In this document: positions 8,270-14,942 of the stretch, one piece after another
Position numbering within the stretch: position 1 is the stretch's first letter
How the letters are laid out: each line of letters opens with the position of its first letter
NCBI GenBank assembly: GCA_030424595.1
Contig: JAUHWG010000003.1
Coordinates: 62,001 to 126,000, forward strand
DNA from: Polyangia bacterium
GTDB taxonomy: Bacteria; Myxococcota_A; Polyangia; Nannocystales; Nannocystaceae
DNA: 64,000 nt
Direction of reading: 5' to 3'
The notes under the pieces: generated by a model
The model's database searches: none
The model's input: the letters and a program-made list of their open reading frames with translations, nothing else
Told to the model about the DNA's origin: nothing
Made by a program: the position numbers and the translations under genes

Positions 8270-9258
8270 AGCGGGCGCACCGGGACGTGGATGTCCATGA
8301 TGATCTTGCCCTCCGGATGCTCCCGTGGATCATTGTGTGGGATCTCGTAGCAAGACCGATCATCGGGCTGATAGCCGCTTTGTGGCAACCATCCGCCGAC
8401 GACGACGGCCCAGGCCTCGGCGATCCGTCGCGGCGGGATCTCAAAGCGGGCGACGGCACAGGCGCCGCCAGGGATCGTCATGATGCCGTACTCCCCCTCC
8501 GCTGGCGTCCCCTCTGGGACGGTCAGGCAGACGCTGAGCCGAAGCTTGTCCTCCTCAGTGACGTTCGGGTTGTCGTGGGCGACGAGGATCATCTGGGTCC
8601 CCTCGACCAGGAGCCCGCGGGGCATCGCCCAGGACCGGAGCTTGCGGATTAGGCGGGGGATGAGCTCGGTCTGGCCGTAGGGGCCCACGTGGCGCAGGTA
8701 GATCACATGGTGGGCAGGGACATCGCGGACTGTGACTGTTGTGCTGAGCGGATTATCGGGTTCTTCCGTAGACATTGTGTATCTCCAGGTCGGGTTGTTC
8801 GTCTGCGGATCGATATACCCATCGGAGACTTCACCGGCATTGCGGAGGTTGCGGACCGCTTTGCGGATCTTGCTAGGTGCCTCGCAGATCTTGCTCTTGG
8901 CCCCCTTTCTCCACGCTGTAGCGCTCATACCGAAGGCCTCCTTGAAGGTCCTGGCGAAGGTCGCGGGGCTCGAGAAGCCACAGTCGAGCGCGACCTCGGT
9001 GACGCTCGTCTCCATATTCGCGAGGAGCATCGTCGCCGCGCGCTCTACCCGGAGTCGCTGGACAAAGTGGCCTAGGGTCTCACCGACCATCAGCCCGAAG
9101 ATCCTGTGAAAATGATAGGGCGAGAAGTGGGCGACCTCGGCGAGGCTCGACAACGAGAGAGGCTGGTCCAGGTTGCGTTCGATGTGATCGATGACGCGGT
9201 TGACCCGGACGACATACTCGGCGCGGTACGCCTCTGGACGGCTTCGCGGCGGACTCAT
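8266..9258 (-). CDS. AraC-family regulator with GyrI-like effector domain
   Basis: 330 residues. The N-terminal 120 residues form a double helix-turn-helix of AraC type: VIDHIERNLDQPLSLSSLAE, then FSPYHFHRIF and VALDCGFSSPATFARTFKEA. The C-terminal half (about 170-328) is a GyrI-like small-molecule-binding domain with the typical YLRHVGPYG segment and a PEGTPAEGEYGIMTIPGG loop. This is the architecture of Rob/SoxS-like and TipA-like drug sensors with the DNA-binding part first. It probably activates genes in response to a hydrophobic ligand; the target is not evident, as its neighbours point the other way or are unrelated. No signal peptide; cytoplasmic. Confidence 0.9.
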   Translation of the reverse strand: MSPPRSRPEAYRAEYVVRVNRVIDHIERNLDQPLSLSSLAEVAHFSPYHFHRIFGLMVGETLGHFVQRLRVERAATMLLANMETSVTEVALDCGFSSPATFARTFKEAFGMSATAWRKGAKSKICEAPSKIRKAVRNLRNAGEVSDGYIDPQTNNPTWRYTMSTEEPDNPLSTTVTVRDVPAHHVIYLRHVGPYGQTELIPRLIRKLRSWAMPRGLLVEGTQMILVAHDNPNVTEEDKLRLSVCLTVPEGTPAEGEYGIMTIPGGACAVARFEIPPRRIAEAWAVVVGGWLPQSGYQPDDRSCYEIPHNDPREHPEGKIIMDIHVPVRPL

Positions 9259-9361
9259 CGGTGGCGCAGATCCTACCAGCGCGAAGCCTCTCGCGCAGTC
9301 CCGCCCATCCTCCGTACGCCGGACATGCTGGGCGTGAGGGCCGAGCGCGGACGTAGGTAGG

Positions 9362-9409
9362 GGGGCGAGGCGGGCGAGAGCGCGCGGGACTCACGCCAGG
9401 GTCTGCTAG
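9362..9409 (+). repeat. CTAG-ended dispersed repeat, copy at the aminotransferase stop
   Basis: GGCGAGAGCGCGCGGGACT, a short spacer, CGCCAGGGTCTG and terminal CTAG at 9406-9409. The CTA is the stop codon of the leftward aminotransferase gene. Over 48 positions it is closely similar to the copies at 8222, 52430 and 59297. Confidence 0.7.
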
Positions 9410-10659
9410 GCCTCGTCTGCGCTCAGGGTCGGGTAGATGGCGGCGTAGGCGATGAGACCCTCGCGGAGGATCGTGAGGCAGCGGACCAGCTTCTCGCAGC
9501 TCAGGACATAGGCGAGGCGGACTTGGTTTCGGCCGGCGCCTGGGGTGGCGTAGAAGCCCTCAGCGGGGGCCATCATCAGGGTCTCGCCGTCGATGTCGAA
9601 GGAGCGGAGGAGGAAGACGCAGAAGTGTTCGGCGTCCTCGACCGGCAGATCTGCGATCAGGTAGAAGGCGCCCTTCGGCCGCGGGCAGGAGACGCCTGGG
9701 ATCGCGTTGAGCCCCTCGACGAGGAGGTCGCGACGCTCGCGGTAGGCGTCGATCATGGTCTGCATGTCGTGCGCCGGCGTCCGCAGTGCGGCGGCTGCGG
9801 CGTACTGATCGATCGTCGGCGGGGAGAGGCGGGCCTGGGCGAAGCGCAGGCAGGCGCTGCGCAGCTCGGGGTTGCGGGTCACGAGGCAGCCGATCCGGAC
9901 ACCGCAGCCGGAGTAGCGCTTGGAGACCGAGTCGATGACGATCGCGTGGGACTCGAGGTCTGGGATCTCGAGCACCGACGGGGCGAGGCTCGCGGGCTCT
10001 TCGTCCTCGGGGTAGACGAACTCGCGGTAGACCTCGTCGACGATGAAGAAGATGCCGCTCTCGACGCAGACCTGCCCGATCTCCGCGAGGTCCCCGTGGC
10101 GGAGCACCATCCCCGTCGGGTTGCCAGGGGTCGGCACGACGAGGGCTCGCACCCTGGGGCCGATCGCAGCGCGGACCCGATCGGCCGAGAGGTGGAAGTC
10201 CTCGCTCGCGTGGGTCGTGACGGGGACGACCTCGACGCCGAGGAGGTGAGCGAAGCCGCGATAGTTGGTGTAGTAGGGCTCGACGACGAGGATCTGCTCG
10301 CCGGGATCACAGGTCGCTGCGATCGCGAAGAGGAGCGCCTCGGAGCCGCCGACGGTGACCAGGATATGTTCGGGGAGGATCCTGGAGCCGGCGATGTCGA
10401 GCCGGTTGTAGTAGTCGGCGAGCGCCTGCCTGTACTCGGGGAAGCCCTCCGAGGGCGAGTAGGCGATGACCGGCTCGTCGAAGAGGCGGTAAGCCTCGAG
10501 CATTGGCGCGACGGTCGCGAGGTCTGGCTGACCGATGTTGAGGTGATGAACGTGAACTCCCCGCGAGCGAGCGAACTCGGCGTGCGGCATGAGACGTCGG
10601 ATCGGAGAGGCGGGCGCGTTGGCGCCGCGGTTGGAGAGGCCGATGGTGCGCGACATCAC
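9406..10659 (-). CDS. Class I/II PLP-dependent aminotransferase
   Basis: 417 residues. Fold type I aminotransferase landmarks are all present: LNIGQPDLATV near the N-terminus, VTVGGSEALLFAI for cofactor phosphate contact, PTPGNPTGMV with Asn180, IVDEVYREF, the catalytic Lys247 in IDSVSKRYSGCGVRIG, and a C-terminal NQVRLAYV with the carboxylate-binding Arg. The closest functional group is aspartate/aromatic aminotransferase, but specificity is not certain. The first residues are MMSRT; either Met could be the start. It is a single gene, with its stop codon inside a dispersed repeat. Cytoplasmic. Confidence 0.9.
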   Translation of the reverse strand: MMSRTIGLSNRGANAPASPIRRLMPHAEFARSRGVHVHHLNIGQPDLATVAPMLEAYRLFDEPVIAYSPSEGFPEYRQALADYYNRLDIAGSRILPEHILVTVGGSEALLFAIAATCDPGEQILVVEPYYTNYRGFAHLLGVEVVPVTTHASEDFHLSADRVRAAIGPRVRALVVPTPGNPTGMVLRHGDLAEIGQVCVESGIFFIVDEVYREFVYPEDEEPASLAPSVLEIPDLESHAIVIDSVSKRYSGCGVRIGCLVTRNPELRSACLRFAQARLSPPTIDQYAAAAALRTPAHDMQTMIDAYRERRDLLVEGLNAIPGVSCPRPKGAFYLIADLPVEDAEHFCVFLLRSFDIDGETLMMAPAEGFYATPGAGRNQVRLAYVLSCEKLVRCLTILREGLIAYAAIYPTLSADEA

Positions 10660-11264
10660 CCTCCCAGGATGCGGTCAACCGGGATTCTCTGACTAGAGCC
10701 TGAATCTGCTGAGTTTGTGTGGACGGTCTCACTCGTCATCGTCGTCGACGCCGAGGGCAGCTGTGAGAGCCGGCCTTCGCGGAGAATACGCTGCTGGGGC
10801 TGCGCCGTCCTGAGGGGGGAATTGTCCGCTCCCTTGCGGCCTGGGACCCCCGCGACGGTCGACGCGTAGGTGGTGGGCCCCACACCGTGCCAGCGGCTGC
10901 GAGTCCCCCCGCAGGAGGGGTGGAGGGCAAGATCACTCGCAGGCTGTCCGCGGCACGGTCGCGATCGGGCGAGGAGCGGACCGGTGCTGGACCGGCGCTG
11001 GACCCTGCCGGGTCGTCACTGCGAGCGTGCGTACGTCCTCGTCGATCCTGTGATACTCGACGCCTCGAGATGATCGCGAAGTCCAGCGCCTCCGCGACGA
11101 TCGGGCCCGAGCTGGCCGATGTGGAGGCGTTCGCCGCCGAGCCGAGCTCGATCGTCGGATCCGCGAGCGCGAGCTCGGTCGACCCTCTTCGTGCGGCTCT
11201 CTGGCCTGCGTCGCCCCGCGGGCGCCGAGCCGGTGGCATGACGGTCTGCTAGGTCCCACCGACA
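10660..11264. other. 605-bp gap, no confident gene
   Basis: Upstream region of the aminotransferase (leftward) and of the zinc-ribbon gene (rightward). A leftward stretch at about 11060-11190 has GC-rich third positions and a plausible composition (for example ELALADPTIELG and GPIVAEALDFAII), but its flanks are Arg-rich and no start, signal or domain is visible. It may be a decayed gene. Nothing else is supported. Confidence 0.4.
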
Positions 11265-11627
11265 ATGAAGCTCGACATACTCAACTGTGCAGCCTCGGGA
11301 AAGGTCGACCTCGACACGCCTTGCGCCGTCGGCTGGCGCGGCATGGGGGAGACCGGATGTACGGATCAGCGGCGCTGCCCGAGCTGCGGACGTCGGGTCT
11401 TTCGCTGCGTCAACGGCGTCGACGCGACGTTGCGGATCGCCAACGACGAGATCATCGCCGTGCCCGGGTGGCTGGTCGAGGGGGTGCGGCGGCGCAGGAG
11501 CGTCGTCATCCATGGCGGTCATCCCTACGCCCACCGGATCGACGAGGCGATCGAGGGCAGGCGCGCGGAGGGCAAGAGCGTCGCCTTTCTCGTCCCGGGC
11601 GAGGGCGAGGGCGAGGGCGAGCGCTGA
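11265..11627 (+). CDS. Small zinc-ribbon protein
   Basis: 120 residues. Cysteines at CAVGW, ETGC, RRCPSCGRRVF and RC give a Cys4-type zinc ribbon at about residues 20-50. The middle is a short alpha/beta segment (LRIANDEIIAVPGWLVEG). The tail is a Gly-Glu repeat (GEGEGEGER) encoded by GAGGGC units. There is no signal peptide, so it is cytoplasmic. Its TGA stop shares its last base with the ATG of the phospholipase D-like gene, which points to translational coupling. Function unknown. Confidence 0.7.
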   Translation: MKLDILNCAASGKVDLDTPCAVGWRGMGETGCTDQRRCPSCGRRVFRCVNGVDATLRIANDEIIAVPGWLVEGVRRRRSVVIHGGHPYAHRIDEAIEGRRAEGKSVAFLVPGEGEGEGER

Positions 11628-12970
11628 TGATGGACGCCGCGACTCTCGCTCGTGGGTCTAGGCGCCGCCGATGCCTCATCGCGCTCGCTGTGATGATGGT
11701 CGGGTCGCTCGCCTGTCTCGGCGAGCGTAGCCCGCCTCCGGTCTCGGCGGTGAAGGTGCTCGTCGATCGCGAGGAGGTGTTCCCGGAGGTGCTGGAGCTC
11801 ATCGCCTCGGCCGAGCACGAGGTGCTCCTCAGCATGTATCTCCTCGGCGGCGATCGGGCGAGGGGAGGGGAGCCGGCCGGGATCGGCCGTGCGCTCGTCG
11901 ACGCCCTGGTCGAGCGCCAGCGCGCCGGTGTTCGGGTGCGCGTCATCAACACCCGCTTCGTCGCGGTGAAGGACACCCGCAAGACGGTCGGCGAGGACGA
12001 CCCGTGGTTCACCCCTGTCTTTGACTACGCTCGCAAGCAGGGCCTCCAGATCCTCCGTCCAGCTCCGGTCCGCGGTGGCATCGATCACACCAAGTACCTC
12101 GTCGTCGACGGTCGCGAGGCGATCTTCGGCGGGATGAACCTCGCCGAGGCCGTCGCCTCGAACCACGATGTCATGGTCCGCGCTGCAGGCCCCGTCGCTC
12201 GCGACCTGCAGCGGCTCTTCCTCCGCTCCTGGGGCGACGCGGTCGCGGCGAGCGATGGAGCGATCGATCCCGCGACGCTCAGCCGAGGGGCCTTCGACGA
12301 GCTCCGGAGTGATGCGGAGCTCCACGCGCACGCTCGGTCCAGGGTCGACGCTGGCTGGTCCGGCTGCGACGTTAAGGCGCTCGCGACGATGCCGGGTCAG
12401 CGGCAGATCCGACCGGCGATCCTCGAGGTCCTGAGCTCCGCACAGCGCGGTGACTCGCTGCGGATCTCACTGCTCCTCTTCTCGGAGCCGAGCCTCGTCG
12501 ACGCGGTGTTGGCCGCCCACGGTCGAGGCGCCGCGGTGCGGGTCATCCTCGACCCGAACGAGGCATTCTACGGGGTCAACTGCGGCGGATCGCTAAACGC
12601 GGCGATCGTCGCGAGGCTCGCGGACGCCGGGGTCGAGGTGCGTCACTACGCGGTCGAGCCGGGACAGGAGATGCACATGAAGCTCTTCGTCCTCGAGCGG
12701 GCTGATGGAGCGCTGATCTTCGGAAGCGGCTCGTCGAACTGGACCCGGAGCGACATGTGGAGGAACTGGGAGGTCACGGGCCTCTTCAGGCGCTGCGATG
12801 GGCCTGCGCGTCGGCTCATCGACCTCTTTGACGCCGACTGGCGCGATCGGACGCGAGCGATGGAGCCCGCGCTCGTCGATCACTTTCGCGACCCCGAGGC
12901 CCGCAAGGTGCTCTCTGCGCGGTGTGGCGAGCTCCTGGGCAAAGAGGCGTGGCTTCGGGGTCGACGCTGA
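11627..12970 (+). CDS. Phospholipase D-like lipoprotein
   Basis: 447 residues with the start at the ATG that overlaps the preceding stop; a second ATG follows directly. A signal peptide with lipobox VGSLAC gives lipidation near residue 26. The body has the two halves of the PLD superfamily. The first HKD motif is canonical: His154, Lys156 and Asp161 in HTKYLVVDG, followed by IFGGMNLAE. The second is His350, Lys352 in HMKLFVLE followed by LIFGSGSSNWT; the acidic residue at the motif position is Glu rather than Asp. This is the cardiolipin synthase/nuclease/phospholipase family. An exported, lipid-anchored form could act on lipids or on extracellular DNA. The longer open frame upstream is an artefact overlapping the zinc-ribbon gene. 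Confidence 0.85.
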   Translation: MMDAATLARGSRRRRCLIALAVMMVGSLACLGERSPPPVSAVKVLVDREEVFPEVLELIASAEHEVLLSMYLLGGDRARGGEPAGIGRALVDALVERQRAGVRVRVINTRFVAVKDTRKTVGEDDPWFTPVFDYARKQGLQILRPAPVRGGIDHTKYLVVDGREAIFGGMNLAEAVASNHDVMVRAAGPVARDLQRLFLRSWGDAVAASDGAIDPATLSRGAFDELRSDAELHAHARSRVDAGWSGCDVKALATMPGQRQIRPAILEVLSSAQRGDSLRISLLLFSEPSLVDAVLAAHGRGAAVRVILDPNEAFYGVNCGGSLNAAIVARLADAGVEVRHYAVEPGQEMHMKLFVLERADGALIFGSGSSNWTRSDMWRNWEVTGLFRRCDGPARRLIDLFDADWRDRTRAMEPALVDHFRDPEARKVLSARCGELLGKEAWLRGRR

Positions 12971-12988
12971 ACTCGGCCTGGGTCGGTC

Positions 12989-14221
12989 TCACTGGATCTT
13001 GCCGCGGCGGGAGGCCGGACGCCTCCGTCGCCTCGGGCGTCGCTTCAGGGCCGTGACGGCGTCCGCGACCGCTGCGTAGATGGTGACGCCATTGTCGAGG
13101 AGTCCTGCCTCGAGGATCGTCAGCGCCATCCGCGAGCCGATGCCGGTGATCGCCGGGGTCGCGCCGAGGAGCTTGACCGCCTGGGCCGCTCGGGTCAGGG
13201 CGGCGACGCTGGAGGTGTCGGCGAGGGCGACTCCGGTGAGGTCGATGATCACCGCAGAGGCCTCATAGCGCTTGATCCCGGTGAGGAGCGACTCCAGGGC
13301 GTGCCTCGCTCGGCTCGGATCGATCGTGCCGATCAGCGGGAGGACGAGGATACCGTCGCCGACCGGGATCAGCGGTGCGGAGAGCTCGAGGATCTCCCGC
13401 GCGATCGTCTCGACCTCGCGCTCTAGCACTTGGGCCTGCTCCCGCGACTCCATCAGCTCCGTGACGTCGAGGGTGAGCCCGAACATCCGCGATGGATCAC
13501 CGGCCTCGTCCCGCTCGATCCGCATCGAGCTCTGCAACCATAAATAGCGGCCGTCGGCGGCGCGGAAGCGGTAGGGGGGTCCTGCCTCACGGTCACCGCG
13601 GAGCATCTGCGCTGTGGACTCGAGCAGCTCGGTGCGGTCGGAGGGGTGAATCCGGTCCCGCCAAAACCCCGGCGTGGAGAACCACTCTTCGGCCGAATAA
13701 CCGGTGACCTCGAAGAGGTATTCGCTCATGTAGGAGAGCTTGTAGGAGCTGAGGTCAGGGGTGACGGGCCCGTACCAGACGAGGCCCGGCAGGAGACCGA
13801 CGAGCACGTCGCGGTGGGCCCTGGCGAGCGCGTCGTTGGCGTGCTCCGAGCTGGCCTGGGGCTCTGTCGCGGTCACCGCGATCGCCCGCGCCGCGCAGAC
13901 GACCTTCGCTCCGTCGTGCGGGGTCGTGCCGGCGGGTCCTAGCGTGAAATCGACGGTCGCGCCGCTCTCGAGCCTGCACCGGCAGTCAAGGGACTCTCCG
14001 CGGACGATTACGCGATTCCATCCGTCGGCGAAGAGCTCGCGATCGGCGGCCAGGATCGCGCTCATGAGAGTGGTCTCGAACAGCGCTGCGGTCTCAGCAC
14101 CGTAGAGCGACACGCACGCGGGGGCGGCGTACAGGAACGAGCCGTCGGAGCGATGCAGCGAGAGGGCGAGCGGGCAGTGCTCGATGATCGCGTGTAAGGA
14201 GTCGTCTGAGCCGGTGTGCAA
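12989..14221 (-). CDS. PAS-STAS sensor protein, RsbR-like
   Basis: 410 residues from a TTG start. PAS-like region at about 6-110 (IIEHCPLALSLHRSDGSF), a second PAS with PAC at about 140-265 (VTGYSAEEWF, RIHPSDR, RFRAADGRYLWLQSS), a short coiled coil (SREQAQVLEREVETIAREIL), then a STAS domain at about 285-395. The STAS keeps both threonines that are phosphorylated in RsbR-type stressosome proteins: DLTGVALADT and SRMALTILEAG. The tail is highly basic (RRPRRRRRPASRR), which is unusual and may bind nucleic acid or membrane. It is paralogous to the protein at 20417. Likely role: sensing scaffold in a partner-switching pathway. Confidence 0.85.
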   Translation of the reverse strand: MHTGSDDSLHAIIEHCPLALSLHRSDGSFLYAAPACVSLYGAETAALFETTLMSAILAADRELFADGWNRVIVRGESLDCRCRLESGATVDFTLGPAGTTPHDGAKVVCAARAIAVTATEPQASSEHANDALARAHRDVLVGLLPGLVWYGPVTPDLSSYKLSYMSEYLFEVTGYSAEEWFSTPGFWRDRIHPSDRTELLESTAQMLRGDREAGPPYRFRAADGRYLWLQSSMRIERDEAGDPSRMFGLTLDVTELMESREQAQVLEREVETIAREILELSAPLIPVGDGILVLPLIGTIDPSRARHALESLLTGIKRYEASAVIIDLTGVALADTSSVAALTRAAQAVKLLGATPAITGIGSRMALTILEAGLLDNGVTIYAAVADAVTALKRRPRRRRRPASRRGKIQ

Positions 14222-14231
14222 CGAATCCTCC
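14219..14231 (-). promoter_or_regulatory. Shine-Dalgarno GGAGG that fixes a TTG start
   Basis: On the minus strand GGAGG (14227-14231) lies five bases before TTG (14219-14221). No ATG in frame is as well placed, so TTG is the chosen start of the PAS-STAS gene. Confidence 0.6.
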
Positions 14232-14342
14232 GAGGAATTTCAGATCATCGCGGGTGTCTGCATGGTAGAGGATAGGACGAACGCCAAAACGTTGTCGAGG
14301 GCTCGTTATGCGCGTTTTCGACAGGGAAGAGTGGGAGTCTGA

Positions 14343-14813
14343 ATGCCAGGTGATAATGACAACAACCTCCTCGTGACACGCCTTACCCAGCTCGAGGATC
14401 GCGAGGCGATCAAGGAGCTGAAGGCGGCCTACGCCCGGGGCGCAGATGCGGTCTTCAACAACCCTGGGCACGAGAGCGCCGTCGCACTCTCGGAGCTATT
14501 TACCCAGAACGGGGTGCTCGATCTCGGAGGTTTCGGTCGATTTGAGGGGCGTCCTGCGCTCCTCAACGCCTTCGAGAACATCCTCCCGCAGGGCACGCAG
14601 TGGAGCACCCACTACATCCTCAGCCCGATCATCGAGTTCACGGCGGAGGATAAGGCCAAGGCGACCTGGTACTTCCGGATCGAGTCGGTGCCGGCCGGCG
14701 AGGGGGCGACTCCGATCGCGATCTTCGGCAACTATACGGACAAATACCGGAAGACCCCAGGCGGGTGGAAGATCCGCGAGACGCTCACGGGCTACTTCAT
14801 CCCGCCCGCATAG
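14343..14813 (+). CDS. SnoaL-like (NTF2 fold) protein
   Basis: 156 residues without a signal peptide. The order helix (LTQLEDREAIKELKAAYARG), LSELFTQNGVLDLGGFGRFEGR, then the strands THYILSPIIEF, AKATWYFRIE and GGWKIRETLTGYF is the compact alpha-beta cone of the SnoaL/NTF2-like superfamily. Such proteins are small isomerases, dehydratases or ligand-binding modules. The substrate is not evident. It sits between divergent/convergent sensory genes and is transcribed alone, 121 bp from the TTG start of the PAS-STAS gene on the other strand, so the two may share a promoter region. Confidence 0.8.
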   Translation: MPGDNDNNLLVTRLTQLEDREAIKELKAAYARGADAVFNNPGHESAVALSELFTQNGVLDLGGFGRFEGRPALLNAFENILPQGTQWSTHYILSPIIEFTAEDKAKATWYFRIESVPAGEGATPIAIFGNYTDKYRKTPGGWKIRETLTGYFIPPA

Positions 14814-14942
14814 GCGGGGGGGGGCGATCATTGATCGACGCTCGCTTCGGGATCTCGCCTCCGCAGGGTCGTCGTCCGACCTGGGGGCGAGATCGGGCTC
14901 GGGTGTGAGGACTCGAGGAGCCGAGGCCCAGCGGTTCGCCCA

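Noticed and set aside
10887..11252. Rightward 121-codon frame and opposite leftward frame in the 10.7-11.2 kb gap
   Set aside because: Arg/Ala/Ser-rich composition, no ribosome site, no domain; only a short leftward stretch looks coding, so I list the gap without a gene.
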